From Betaproteobacteria bacterium (GTDB lineage: Bacteria; Pseudomonadota; Gammaproteobacteria; Burkholderiales; Usitatibacteraceae), in assembly GCA_025362135.1 (NCBI GenBank), contig JANYHZ010000147.1, positions 1 through 37,056 on the forward strand: a DNA stretch of 37,056 nucleotides. Direction: 5' to 3'. How positions within the stretch are numbered: position 1 is the stretch's first letter; each line of letters opens with the position of its first letter. The position numbers and the translations under genes are program-made. Shown here piece after piece: positions 17,293 through 26,379 of this stretch. A model generated the notes under the pieces. It was not told the DNA's origin, searched no databases, and saw nothing but the letters and a program-made list of their open reading frames with translations.

Positions 17293-17308
17293 TGGACATC
17301 ATAACATT

Positions 17309-19102
17309 ATGAATTTAATAAGAAATTTCTCCATCATCGCGCATATTGACCACGGCAAATCAACGCTGGCGGATCGCATTATTGAGCGTTGCGGCGGGCT
17401 TTCCTCCCGCGAAATGGAATCCCAGGTGCTCGACTCGATGGACCTGGAGCGCGAGCGTGGAATCACCATCAAGGCGCAGACGGCGGCGTTGACATATAAG
17501 GCTCGGGACGGATTGACTTATGAGCTCAATCTGATCGATACGCCAGGTCATGTAGACTTTTCGTATGAAGTTTCCCGTTCGTTGTCAGCCTGTGAGGGCG
17601 CGTTGTTGGTGGTAGACGCATCGCAAGGTGTGGAAGCGCAGACGGTGGCAAATTGTTACACCGCTACCGATTTAGGTGTGGAAGTGACACCGGTACTGAA
17701 TAAAATTGATCTCCCCAGCGCAGACCCGGCGCGAGTAATCGCAGAAATCGAGGACATTATCGGCATTTACGCCGAGGATGCAGTGCAATGCAGCGCCAAG
17801 ACAGGCGTAGGTATTGAGGAGGTGATTGAAACTGTTATCGCCAAAGTGCCGCCGCCAAAAGGCTCTCCATCGAAACCGCTCAAGGCGTTGATAATTGATT
17901 CCTGGTTCGATAATTACGTGGGTGTCGTCATGCTGGTTCGTGTGGTTGACGGCGTGATAAGGCCGAAAGACAAGATCTTACTGATGGCTTCGGGCGCCCA
18001 GCATCTTGTAGAGCAAGTAGGGGTATTCACTCCACGCTCGCAGTCCCGCCCTCTACTTTCAGCCGGCGGCGTCGGTTTTATCATTGCTGGCATCAAAGAG
18101 CTCAAGAATGCCAAGGTCGGCGACACGGTCACGCTTTTGGAAAACCCCGCAAAAGAAGCATTGCCGGGCTTCAAGGAAATTAAACCCCAAGTGTTCGCCG
18201 GCCTGTACCCGATTGAGTCCAATCAGTACGATGCTCTTCGGGATGCGCTCACCAAACTTCAGTTGAACGATTCCTCGTTGCGGTTCGAACCAGAGACCTC
18301 GCAGGCGTTGGGTTTCGGTTTCCGTTGCGGCTTCCTCGGCCTGTTGCACATGGAAATCGTGCAGGAGCGTCTCGAGCGTGAGTACAACATGGACTTGATC
18401 ACGACGGCACCAACGGTGATCTACCAGATATTGTTGCGCGACGGCACGGTGTCGGAAATCGAAAACCCATCACGTCTGCCGGATCTGGCGAAAATCGAAG
18501 AAATCCGCGAACCGATGATCATTGCGACGATGCTCATGCCGCAGGAGTATGTCGGCTCGGTCATCATTTTGTGCAATCAAAAGCGCGGTGTGCAAGTCGA
18601 TATGGAATATCACGGTCGGCAGGTGATTTTGAAGTACGAGATGCCGATGAACGAAGTCGTCATGGATTTTTTCGACAAGCTGAAATCCGTTTCACGTGGC
18701 TATGCGTCTCTTGACTACGAGTTTAAGGAATACCGTGTGTCGGACCTCGTGAAGCTCGACATTCTCATCAACGGGGATAAGGTCGACGCATTGTCCTTGA
18801 TCGTACATCGTGCAAATAGCCAATACCGTGGGCGAGAACTCGCCAGCAAGATGCGCGAATTGATTCCGCGGCAGATGTTTGATGTTGCCGTGCAAGCGGC
18901 GATCGGTGCCAACATCATCGCTCGTGAAAACATTAAAGCGCTTCGCAAGAACGTGATCGCCAAGTGTTATGGCGGCGATATTTCACGGAAGCGGAAATTG
19001 CTCGAAAAGCAAAAGGCCGGTAAAAAGCGTATGAAACAGGTTGGTAATGTTGAAATACCCCAAGAAGCATTTCTGGCCATCCTGCAGGTCGATGGAAAAT
19101 AG
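17309..19102 (+). CDS. lepA: Elongation factor 4 (translation GTPase LepA)
   Basis: LepA/EF4 is a ribosome-binding GTPase related to EF-G, involved in translation quality and initiation. From the ATG at 17309 the product is 597 residues, the usual length. It begins [19 protein letters not shown] with the G1 P-loop. Other motifs are RGITIKAQ (G2), DTPGHVDF (G3), NKID (G4) and SAKTG (G5). The C-terminal EF4-specific domain contains [22 protein letters not shown]-type sequence and a Lys-rich end. An upstream in-frame ATG at 17276 lies inside the hairpin and would add 11 atypical residues. It heads the lepA-lepB-rnc-era cluster. Confidence 0.97.
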   Translation: MNLIRNFSIIAHIDHGKSTLADRIIERCGGLSSREMESQVLDSMDLERERGITIKAQTAALTYKARDGLTYELNLIDTPGHVDFSYEVSRSLSACEGALLVVDASQGVEAQTVANCYTATDLGVEVTPVLNKIDLPSADPARVIAEIEDIIGIYAEDAVQCSAKTGVGIEEVIETVIAKVPPPKGSPSKPLKALIIDSWFDNYVGVVMLVRVVDGVIRPKDKILLMASGAQHLVEQVGVFTPRSQSRPLLSAGGVGFIIAGIKELKNAKVGDTVTLLENPAKEALPGFKEIKPQVFAGLYPIESNQYDALRDALTKLQLNDSSLRFEPETSQALGFGFRCGFLGLLHMEIVQERLEREYNMDLITTAPTVIYQILLRDGTVSEIENPSRLPDLAKIEEIREPMIIATMLMPQEYVGSVIILCNQKRGVQVDMEYHGRQVILKYEMPMNEVVMDFFDKLKSVSRGYASLDYEFKEYRVSDLVKLDILINGDKVDALSLIVHRANSQYRGRELASKMRELIPRQMFDVAVQAAIGANIIARENIKALRKNVIAKCYGGDISRKRKLLEKQKAGKKRMKQVGNVEIPQEAFLAILQVDGK

Positions 19103-19225
19103 CTCAATTTGCGATATATCAGCTGGGATCGCTATCCGTCGCATCGACGCGTCGAGACCGAATTTCGCAACGCATAATCGAAACATGCAATTTAATTTGA
19201 CTAACTCTGGAAAAGACGCAAAACG

Positions 19226-20236
19226 ATGAATTGGGAAATGATCGGTTGGTTGGCGCTTGCGACGAGCGGGTTGGTCATTGTGGCGAGCTTTTTTGTTGGA
19301 CGGCCAAACACGGCGGTGGCAGCGACCGCAGCGGATGGACGTCAGGATCAACATTCTGTGCACGCGTGGCTCGAAGTCGCCTGGCCAGTATTTTTTATCG
19401 CCATTATGGGAATGCTAACGCTCAAGGAGGTCATGGGTTTTCCCGCCGTGCTTTTGCTCGCGACGCTACTAACGGGCCTCGTGTGGCTTGTCGATATATT
19501 TGTGCTGAAAAAATCGCGGGCGACCAAATCGGTCGAGCCGGTCGTAGTAGAAATGGCGAGAAGTTTTTTCCCCGTCATCCTGATCGTATTCGTACTGCGT
19601 TCGTTTCTGTACGAGCCGTTCAAGATTCCTTCTGAGTCGATGGTACCAACTCTGGTGGTGGGTGACTTTATTCTGGTCAACAAATTTACTTACGGCGTGC
19701 GCCTCCCGGTGCTCAACAAAAAAATTATTGATGTTGGCTTGCCAAAACGCGGGGATGTTATGGTATTTCGGTACCCCGAAGATCCAACTAAGGACTTTAT
19801 CAAGCGTGTTGTCGGCCTGCCCGGCGACAAGATAGCCTACAAAAACAAGCGCCTGGTAATAAACGATCAACCGATCACCACCGAACAACTGGATTCACAG
19901 ACGCGGGTCGACGATCGCCTCGCTTTCCAGAGCTATGACGTGATTCGTGAAAAACTTGGCGAAAAGCCACACATTTCCTATCTTGATCCCAGAGCGCAAG
20001 GCGTTCGGCTTGGCGGGGTCCGCGAGTTCCCAAATCGCGGCAATTGCGCATACAATGACGACGAAATGACCTGTACGGTACCGGCTGGACATTACTTCAT
20101 GATGGGTGACAACCGGGACAATAGCGAAGACAGTCGATATTGGGGATTCGTACCGGAGGACAATATCGTTGGGAAGGCAGTCTTGGTCTGGATGAACTTC
20201 AGTGCCATGAAGCGTATTGGTACATCCATTGAGTGA
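19226..20236 (+). CDS. lepB: Signal peptidase I
   Basis: LepB cleaves signal peptides from secreted proteins at the periplasmic face of the inner membrane. The 336-residue product has several N-terminal hydrophobic segments (about 5-24, 52-68, 72-95 and 113-127). The S26 catalytic dyad follows: Ser138 in IPSESMVPTL and Lys193 in FIKRVVGLPGD. The C-terminal box is GHYFMMGDNRDNSEDSRYWG. It lies 123 nt downstream of lepA, with no terminator between them. Its stop overlaps an upstream alternative GTG of the next gene. Confidence 0.96.
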   Translation: MNWEMIGWLALATSGLVIVASFFVGRPNTAVAATAADGRQDQHSVHAWLEVAWPVFFIAIMGMLTLKEVMGFPAVLLLATLLTGLVWLVDIFVLKKSRATKSVEPVVVEMARSFFPVILIVFVLRSFLYEPFKIPSESMVPTLVVGDFILVNKFTYGVRLPVLNKKIIDVGLPKRGDVMVFRYPEDPTKDFIKRVVGLPGDKIAYKNKRLVINDQPITTEQLDSQTRVDDRLAFQSYDVIREKLGEKPHISYLDPRAQGVRLGGVREFPNRGNCAYNDDEMTCTVPAGHYFMMGDNRDNSEDSRYWGFVPEDNIVGKAVLVWMNFSAMKRIGTSIE

Positions 20237-20262
20237 ACATTGATTTCGGCCGTGAGGATCCC

Positions 20263-20643
20263 ATGAAAATACCGACAAGAAGTCTTAGGCAGCAGGAAGG
20301 GATTGGCTTCATCGGCCTTATTTTTATTTTTGCCGTGGCCGCAGTCGTCCTGCTGCTTGGCTTGAAGCTTGTGCCTGTTTATCTGGAGCTATTTTCTGTC
20401 AAGAAAGTGATGGCCGCGATGGCGCAGGGCGAAGAAGTGAAAAGCGGCACCGTCACTGACATCCGGAAAAGTTTTGATCGCCGTGCAGTCATCGACAATA
20501 TACAGGCCGTGACGGCGGCGGATTTGGAAATTACCAAAGATGCCGGCGAGACCGTCGTCGTAGCGACTTGGCAGCATCGGGTGGCATTATTTACCGGTTA
20601 TACGCTTCTGGTTGATTTTAGTGTGAGTACGAAGGACGGCTAG
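20263..20643 (+). CDS. DUF4845 domain protein (small membrane-anchored protein)
   Basis: This 126-residue product has one N-terminal transmembrane segment (about residues 13-36, GFIGLIFIFAVAAVVLLLGLKL) and a soluble rest. It matches what I know of the DUF4845 family, which is often found directly after lepB in betaproteobacteria. Its function is unknown. The ATG at 20263 has GAGGA just upstream. A GTG at 20233 that overlaps the lepB stop as GTGA would add ten residues and lacks a ribosome-binding site, so I prefer the ATG. The next gene, rnc, starts 16 nt after its stop. Confidence 0.8.
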   Translation: MKIPTRSLRQQEGIGFIGLIFIFAVAAVVLLLGLKLVPVYLELFSVKKVMAAMAQGEEVKSGTVTDIRKSFDRRAVIDNIQAVTAADLEITKDAGETVVVATWQHRVALFTGYTLLVDFSVSTKDG

Positions 20644-20659
20644 TTGCCTCTCCACCCAT

Positions 20660-21367
20660 ATGACACTGAGCGAGCTAGAGCAAAAGCTCGGGTATAAGTT
20701 CACCAATACCTCACTCCTTGAGCAGGCGTTGACTCACCGCAGTATCGGGGCGGGTCACAATGAGCGCCTTGAGTTTCTGGGCGACAGCATCCTTAATTGT
20801 TGTATCGCAAACTTGATTTTTGCCCAGTTTCCCTCAATGCCAGAAGGAGAGCTGAGTCGGCTGCGCGCCAACTTGGTGAACCAGTCGGTTCTGGCTGAGA
20901 TATCGGCAGACCTTGAACTCGGCACCCTGCTGCGTTTGGGCGAAGGCGAGCTCAAGACCGGTGGTGCGCACCGTCCCTCGATCCTGGGCGATGCCTTGGA
21001 GGCGATTCTCGGCGCGGTGTTTCTCGATGCTGATTTCGGGGCGGCTTCGGCTGTCGTACGTTTGTTATTTGCAACTCGCATCGGAACAACCCGAAATGCG
21101 AAACCGCTCAAGGACGCGAAAACCGAACTGCAGGAGTGGCTGCAAGGCAGGCACTTGCCGTTGCCGGCGTACACGGTGAAGCGCATCGATGGTGAATCGC
21201 ATCGTCAGACTTTTCACGTGGAGTGTGAATTGGTTTCCTTTGGCATTAGGTGCGAGGGAGTTGGCACCTCCCGCCGCATAGCTGAGCAGGAGGCGGCAGC
21301 CAGCGCACTGACTGCAGTAGCCGAACACCATTGTGCTGAATTTGCTGCCGAGACAATGAAAAAATGA
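20660..21367 (+). CDS. rnc: Ribonuclease III
   Basis: RNase III cuts double-stranded RNA, processing rRNA precursors and regulating mRNAs. The 235-residue protein has the catalytic domain with the signature NERLEFLGDSILN and the second acidic motif LGDALEAILGAVFLD. A double-stranded RNA-binding domain follows at about residues 155-222 (DAKTELQEWLQGR, RRIAEQEAAASALT). The stop overlaps the era start as ATGA. No clear Shine-Dalgarno sequence precedes the ATG. The rnc-era-recO order is conserved and autoregulated in E. coli. Confidence 0.96.
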   Translation: MTLSELEQKLGYKFTNTSLLEQALTHRSIGAGHNERLEFLGDSILNCCIANLIFAQFPSMPEGELSRLRANLVNQSVLAEISADLELGTLLRLGEGELKTGGAHRPSILGDALEAILGAVFLDADFGAASAVVRLLFATRIGTTRNAKPLKDAKTELQEWLQGRHLPLPAYTVKRIDGESHRQTFHVECELVSFGIRCEGVGTSRRIAEQEAAASALTAVAEHHCAEFAAETMKK

Positions 21368-22251
21368 AAGCAGAATTTCGTTGCGGCACGGTCGCAATTA
21401 TCGGACGACCAAATGTCGGCAAGTCGACTTTGCTCAATCATCTTGTCGGGCAAAAGGTAAGTATTACTTCCAATAAGGCACAAACGACCCGCCACCGCAT
21501 TACTGGAATTTTGACGGACGAAACGACGCAGTATCTGTACCTCGATACGCCTGGCTTTCAAAAGACCCATGACAACGCGCTCAATAGAGTATTGAATCGC
21601 ACCGTGAGTCAAACGGTGATTGATGCAGACGTTGTAGTCGCGATCATAGAAGCTATGCGTTTTTCCGATGCGGATGCGCAGGTTCTGAAGCAGGCGAATG
21701 GCAGCGCGTGCCTGATTCTCGCAATAAGCAAGTGTGATCGCGTGAAGGAAAAGGCAAAGCTGCTCAATTTCCTGAAGGACGTTCAAACGAAGGCAAACTT
21801 CGTCGCGATGGTCCCCATCAGCGTAAAGCACAAACAGACGCTGGAGGAGCTGAAGAAAGTCATCCGCACGCATCTGCCTGTGGCACCTGCTATCCACGAC
21901 GCGGAACACTTTACCGACCGCTCCGAGCGCTTCATGGCCTCGGAATTCATACGCGAAAAAGTGTTCCGCCAATTGGGCGACGAATTGCCCTACGCCGCAA
22001 ACGTATTGATAGACAAGTACGAGGAGGTTGGCGAGCTTAGACGGATATTTGCCAGCATTGTCGTCGAGAAGACCAGCCAGAAGGCGATTCTGATTGGCGA
22101 GAAAGGTGAACGTCTGAAGCGCATCGGTACGGATGCGCGTAAAGAAATGGAAGCCAGCTTTGGCTGCAAAGTGTATCTGGAACTTTGGGTGCGCGTCAAA
22201 AAAGGCTGGGCAGACGACGGGGCCTTGATCCGCCAGTACGGCTATGAATGA
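21364..22251 (+). CDS. era: GTPase Era
   Basis: Era is an essential GTPase that binds the 3' end of 16S rRNA and aids 30S assembly. The 295-residue product has G1 (GRPNVGKST), the switch segment AQTTRHRITGI, G3 (DTPGF) and a C-terminal KH domain (about 205-290, with AILIGEKGERLKRIG). The G4 position reads ISKCD, where NKxD is expected, so the guanine-contacting Asn is Ser here. The DNA at this site is clearly read as AGC AAG TGT GAT. The start overlaps rnc by 4 nt and the end overlaps recO by 8 nt. Confidence 0.96.
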   Translation: MKAEFRCGTVAIIGRPNVGKSTLLNHLVGQKVSITSNKAQTTRHRITGILTDETTQYLYLDTPGFQKTHDNALNRVLNRTVSQTVIDADVVVAIIEAMRFSDADAQVLKQANGSACLILAISKCDRVKEKAKLLNFLKDVQTKANFVAMVPISVKHKQTLEELKKVIRTHLPVAPAIHDAEHFTDRSERFMASEFIREKVFRQLGDELPYAANVLIDKYEEVGELRRIFASIVVEKTSQKAILIGEKGERLKRIGTDARKEMEASFGCKVYLELWVRVKKGWADDGALIRQYGYE

Positions 22252-23053
22252 CCTGTCCCACCGGCCATCGCAAGTTGAAGCGTCAAAGCCTCCAGCCAAA
22301 CAGGGGCGGCAGTTCATCGGTCAGTCTGATGCAGCATTTGTATTGCACACCTATGCTTACCGTGAAACGAGCTTGATCGTTGAAACATTTACGCATCTGC
22401 ATGGCCGCGTTGTCATGGTGGCAAAGGGGGCCAAGCGGCCGCATGGTACGTTGCGGGGCGTACTGAATCCGTTTCAAGGGCTTGCAATGGTCTGGTTTGG
22501 CAGGGGCGAAATGAAAACATTGAAATCAGCTGAGCAAGAGCAGATTCTGCCGCAACTGTCGGGGGCCGCGTTATTGTCCGCTTTTTATTTGAATGAACTT
22601 TTGTTGAAGCTCGCGAGCCGGGAAGATCCCCATGAGCGTCTTTTTGATGCCTATGCCGCGACGATTGCGTCACTTGCGATGTTACCGGCGGGAACCCGGT
22701 CTACGCGGGAAATTGCACCCATCCTGCGCCAATTCGAGGTCGCGTTGCTGCAGGAGCTTGGCTATGCCTTGCAGCTTCAGGAAGAGGCGGATAGTCACGT
22801 GCCGATTCGGGCCGACCGCGAATATTTTTACCTTATAGAACGTGGCCCCATATCGGCAGGCTTGGTGGCACGACAATCGGGACTCGCAGACAGCTTGCTT
22901 TTGCACGGCAAGACGTTATTGGACATGGCCTGTTGCGATTATCGCGATCCGCAAACACAGTCGCAAGCTAAGCAGTTGATGCGCATGGCGATCAACCATT
23001 TGCTTGGTGACAAAATACTCCATACCCGTCAGTTGATACGCGATATGCGTTGA
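22244..23053 (+). CDS. recO: DNA repair protein RecO
   Basis: RecO acts with RecF/RecR to load RecA on gapped single-stranded DNA. The 269-residue protein has the N-terminal OB-fold (AFVLHTYAYRETSLIVETFT, GRVVMVAKGAKRP) and a helical C-terminal part (LSAFYLNELLLKLASREDPH). The start ATG lies inside the 3' end of era with an 8-nt overlap. The first ~30 residues before the OB fold are poorly conserved in the family, so a later start cannot be excluded. Confidence 0.92.
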   Translation: MNDLSHRPSQVEASKPPAKQGRQFIGQSDAAFVLHTYAYRETSLIVETFTHLHGRVVMVAKGAKRPHGTLRGVLNPFQGLAMVWFGRGEMKTLKSAEQEQILPQLSGAALLSAFYLNELLLKLASREDPHERLFDAYAATIASLAMLPAGTRSTREIAPILRQFEVALLQELGYALQLQEEADSHVPIRADREYFYLIERGPISAGLVARQSGLADSLLLHGKTLLDMACCDYRDPQTQSQAKQLMRMAINHLLGDKILHTRQLIRDMR

Positions 23054-23074
23054 ACCCAAATTTTCTTCGCTCTC

Positions 23075-23815
23075 ATGGCCAAATTAAGCGTCAATCTGAA
23101 CAAAATAGCATTGCTGCGAAACACCCGCGCTTTAGGCATACCCAGCCTGACGCGCGCGGCCCAAATCGTCGTCAACGCTGGTGCAGACGGTATTACGGTG
23201 CACCCCCGGCCGGATGGTCGCCACGTTCGGGCAGATGACGTGAGCGAATTGGCCACGTTGCTGAAGGCAACACCTGGCGTGGAGTTCAATATTGAGGGCA
23301 ATCCATTTCATAATTTGCTTGAGTATGTGCGTACGGTACGCCCGCATCAATGTACGCTCGTGCCAGATGAAAGCGGACAGTTCACCTCGGACCACGGCTG
23401 GGACCTCGCCAAAGATGCCACCAGGCTGACACCCATCGTGGCTGAACTTAAGTCACTGGGCATACGCGTTAGTCTGTTCATGGATCCAGTGCCTGCGGCT
23501 ATGTCGCATGCCCGCTCGTTGGGCGTCGATAGAATAGAGCTTTATACCGAACCCTATGCCGAAGCCTTTGGCACACAAAATCAGACAGTGGTATTGAATC
23601 GGTACGTGGGGGCAGCAAACGCTGCCCGGTCAGCCGGTTTGGAAATCAATGCCGGGCACGATTTGAATCTCCAAAACCTGCCCGCGTTTGTCCGCGCTGT
23701 ACCAGGACTAAAAGAGGTATCCATTGGTCACGCATTGGTCGCAGACGCGCTGGAATTCGGGTTGGCTGAAACCGTAAGACGCTATCTCGTGGCGGCGCGC
23801 GCGGAGGGCGAGTGA
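23075..23815 (+). CDS. pdxJ: Pyridoxine 5'-phosphate synthase
   Basis: PdxJ condenses 1-deoxyxylulose 5-phosphate with 3-amino-2-oxopropyl phosphate to form pyridoxine 5'-phosphate. The 246-residue protein is a TIM barrel. It has LSVNLNKIALLRNTR, GADGITVHPRPDGRHV, FNIEGNP, QCTLVPDE, SLFMDP and the C-terminal phosphate-binding GHALVADALEFG. It follows recO after 21 nt and its stop overlaps the GTG start of acpS as GTGA, as in the E. coli pdxJ-acpS pair. Confidence 0.96.
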   Translation: MAKLSVNLNKIALLRNTRALGIPSLTRAAQIVVNAGADGITVHPRPDGRHVRADDVSELATLLKATPGVEFNIEGNPFHNLLEYVRTVRPHQCTLVPDESGQFTSDHGWDLAKDATRLTPIVAELKSLGIRVSLFMDPVPAAMSHARSLGVDRIELYTEPYAEAFGTQNQTVVLNRYVGAANAARSAGLEINAGHDLNLQNLPAFVRAVPGLKEVSIGHALVADALEFGLAETVRRYLVAARAEGE

Positions 23816-24192
23816 TCTACGGTATCGGCACTGATCTGGTCAACATCAAGCGTATTGAAGAGGTATTGTTTCGTTTTGGTGATCGCTTCCTGCATCGTAT
23901 CCTTAGCGAAGAAGAGGCGGCCGAATATGCCCAATCTTCCCAGCCTGCGCGGTTTGTCGCCAAGCATTTTGCGGCGAAGGAGGCATTTTCGAAGGCGTAC
24001 GGTACGGGTATCGGCGAAGATGTCGGCTGGCATGATGTCCGCGTAACGCATGACGCGTCTGGCAAGCCATTGATTCAAAACAGCGAAGTGCTCGGAGAAA
24101 AGATGCTCGCCCGACAGATCACACATACACATCTCTCAATCACGGACGAAACCGGACACGCGCTGGCGTTCGTCATAATCGAAAAATCATGA
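23812..24192 (+). CDS. acpS: Holo-[acyl-carrier-protein] synthase
   Basis: AcpS transfers 4'-phosphopantetheine from CoA to acyl carrier protein, activating it for fatty acid synthesis. The 126-residue protein begins IYGIGTDLVNIKRIEE, with the metal-binding Asp, and has RFVAKHFAAKEAFSKAYGTGIG with the second acidic site. The start is GTG within the GTGA overlap with pdxJ. The stop overlaps the nagZ ATG, so translation of pdxJ, acpS and nagZ is probably coupled. Confidence 0.95.
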   Translation: MIYGIGTDLVNIKRIEEVLFRFGDRFLHRILSEEEAAEYAQSSQPARFVAKHFAAKEAFSKAYGTGIGEDVGWHDVRVTHDASGKPLIQNSEVLGEKMLARQITHTHLSITDETGHALAFVIIEKS

Positions 24193-25229
24193 CACTGTCT
24201 TTTCCTTTGGGCCCGGTAATGTCTGACGTCGTCGGGCTGGAACTTACCACAGAAGACGTGCGGCGTCTGCAGCACCCGGTGGTTGGGGGCGTGATTTTGT
24301 TTGCGCGCAACTTCATTTCCCCGGAGCAACTAAAGGCGCTGACAGCAAGCATTCACGCTTTGCGCGAGCCGAAGCTGCCCATTGCCGTCGACCATGAAGG
24401 GGGCAGGGTACAACGATTCCGCGATGGCTTCACGGCTATTCCTGCGATGCGATTGTTGGGGCAGCTATGGGATCACTCACCGCTGGAAGCCATACAAGTG
24501 GCTGAAAGCGTTGGCGTCGTAATCGCCACGGAGCTCGTCAGTCACGGTGTTGACTTCAGCTTTGCGCCTGTACTGGACGTAGACTGGGGCGAGTCTGGGG
24601 TGATCGGTGATCGCGCGTTTCATAAAGACCCATCGGTGATCGCAAAACTTGGAAATGCGTTGATCGCGGGGATGGCCGACGCCGGTATGCGTGCTGTCGG
24701 GAAGCACTACCCTGGCCACGGTTTTGTGCGCGAGGATTCGCATCATGAGATTCCACTGGATGATCGCAGCTTTGACGAAATTGACAAAGCGGATTTGATT
24801 CCATTTCGATTGCTCGCGAGGCAGGGGTTGAGTGCGGTGATGCCTGCGCACGTGATCTATTCCATGGTGGATTCGAAACCCGCTGGTTTTTCATCGATTT
24901 GGTTGAAGGATATTCTCCGTGGACAATTGGGTTTCGACGGCCTGATATTCAGTGACGACCTGTCGATGGAAGGCGCATCCACAGCAGGTGGCGTCACCCA
25001 GCGAGCGCATGCGGCACTTGATGCGGGCTGCGACATGGTGCTGTTGTGCAATGACCCAACGCAAACCGATGCATTACTGGATGGCTTAACGGCAGACGGC
25101 GTCGTTCCGGGTGTCGATTTATCCCGCCGTCTGCAACGCATGCTCGGCGATCCCGGCGCCAGAAATGAAGCGCGATACCAGGCCGCACGCAAGGCGGTAG
25201 GCGCGCTCCCTACGTCTTCACGAACTTGA
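24189..25229 (+). CDS. nagZ: Beta-N-acetylhexosaminidase NagZ
   Basis: NagZ is a cytoplasmic family 3 glycoside hydrolase that removes GlcNAc from anhydro-muropeptides in cell-wall recycling. The 346-residue protein has IAVDHEGGRVQRF, VGKHYPGHGFVREDSH with the catalytic His-Asp loop, and LIFSDDLSMEGA carrying the Asp nucleophile. No signal peptide is present, as expected. The start overlaps acpS as ATGA and the stop overlaps the earP start as TTGA. Confidence 0.95.
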   Translation: MTLSFPLGPVMSDVVGLELTTEDVRRLQHPVVGGVILFARNFISPEQLKALTASIHALREPKLPIAVDHEGGRVQRFRDGFTAIPAMRLLGQLWDHSPLEAIQVAESVGVVIATELVSHGVDFSFAPVLDVDWGESGVIGDRAFHKDPSVIAKLGNALIAGMADAGMRAVGKHYPGHGFVREDSHHEIPLDDRSFDEIDKADLIPFRLLARQGLSAVMPAHVIYSMVDSKPAGFSSIWLKDILRGQLGFDGLIFSDDLSMEGASTAGGVTQRAHAALDAGCDMVLLCNDPTQTDALLDGLTADGVVPGVDLSRRLQRMLGDPGARNEARYQAARKAVGALPTSSRT

Positions 25230-26320
25230 TTCGCCCTGGCGTTTCCTGCGACATTTTCTGTCGCGTAGTTGATAATTTTGGCGATATCGGCGTCACCTGG
25301 CGGCTGGCGCGGCAATTGACTCTGGAACACGGCGTGCCGGTTCGATTGATTGTCGATGATCTCCGCAGTTTTAGCAGGATTGAGCCGACGATTGACATTA
25401 CGCGTGGGTCTCAGGAAGTGAACGGCGTCACGGTGATCGGTTGGGAGCAGATAGTCCGCCTTGAGCCAGCATCACTTGTTATCGAGTCATTTGCCATCAA
25501 TTTGCCGATGTCTTATGTGGCTGCCATGGCGGCAAACGTATCGAAGCCGGTATGGATAAATCTCGAATATCTCAGTGCCGAATTATGGGTTGGCGAGCAC
25601 CATTTGCTGCCATCGCCACATCCAAAACTGTTACTCAACAAATATTTTTTCTTTCCCGGATTTGCGCCAAATACGGGCGGCCTGATTCGCGAGCGAAACC
25701 TGTTGGCCGAACGCGATGCTTTCGCCTCTATCGACAATGTGAATCATTTGCGTATTTTTTTGTTTAGCTACGCCAACGCCGCAGGTGACAATCTGATCCG
25801 GGCAATGCGGGAATCGAGCACAGTTGTGAAATGCACAATTCCGCACGGCGCATTTGCCGCAAACTTGCAATGTGGAAGCGGGCTATGGAATCAGCCGTCT
25901 CACGACTTCGCGATAGAAACGATTCCGTTTGTAGCTCAACGGACGTTTGACCGCGTGCTGTGGAGCCACGATGTGTTGTTCGTACGTGGTGAGGATTCCT
26001 TCGTGCGTGCACAGTGGGCGGCCAAGCCGTTTGTCTGGCACATTTATCCGCAAAGCGAAAACGCGCATTGGGTGAAACTGCACGCGTTTCTTTTGCTCTA
26101 CTGTGACGGACTCGAAAGAAATGCCGCCTCGGCGCTAAGAGAACTTTGGCGTGCCTGGAATGCAGAAGACAGCGCCGAGATCGGTGCCGCGTGGCGACGC
26201 TTTATAGACAACCTGCCCACACTGCAAGTGCATGCAGGAGTATGGTCGAAAAAGCTCGCGCAAATGCCTGATTTAGCGGCCAACTTATTGAGTTTTTACC
26301 AAAAAAGCGTTAAAATTTAA
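25226..26320 (+). CDS. earP: EF-P arginine rhamnosyltransferase EarP
   Basis: EarP attaches rhamnose from dTDP-rhamnose to Arg32 of EF-P, which activates EF-P for polyproline translation. The 364-residue product has the catalytic pair Asp16/Asp20 in VVDNFGDIGVTWRLARQL, spaced as in characterised EarP. The C-terminal donor-binding segment reads VRGEDSFVRAQWAAKPFVWHIYPQ-like. The start is the TTG at 25226 within a TTGA overlap with nagZ. The neighbouring efp encodes Arg32, which confirms the pairing. Genes for dTDP-rhamnose synthesis are not in the window. Confidence 0.95.
   Translation: MIRPGVSCDIFCRVVDNFGDIGVTWRLARQLTLEHGVPVRLIVDDLRSFSRIEPTIDITRGSQEVNGVTVIGWEQIVRLEPASLVIESFAINLPMSYVAAMAANVSKPVWINLEYLSAELWVGEHHLLPSPHPKLLLNKYFFFPGFAPNTGGLIRERNLLAERDAFASIDNVNHLRIFLFSYANAAGDNLIRAMRESSTVVKCTIPHGAFAANLQCGSGLWNQPSHDFAIETIPFVAQRTFDRVLWSHDVLFVRGEDSFVRAQWAAKPFVWHIYPQSENAHWVKLHAFLLLYCDGLERNAASALRELWRAWNAEDSAEIGAAWRRFIDNLPTLQVHAGVWSKKLAQMPDLAANLLSFYQKSVKI
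26288..26316 (+). promoter_or_regulatory. Candidate sigma-70 promoter for efp
   Basis: TTGAGT (26288-26293) and TAAAAT (26311-26316) are spaced by 17 nt. They lie within the last codons of earP and would start transcription about 55 nt before the efp ATG. Confidence 0.6.
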
Positions 26321-26379
26321 GGCTTTGCTTGGCTCCTTTGCGCGCCAATCGAATTCCCTAACAAGTTTCAGGACCAAAA

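Noticed and set aside
21214-22317. A 367-codon minus-strand frame opposite rnc and era
   Set aside because: It is a shadow of two well-conserved genes with a composition unlike real proteins (many Cys, His, Arg).
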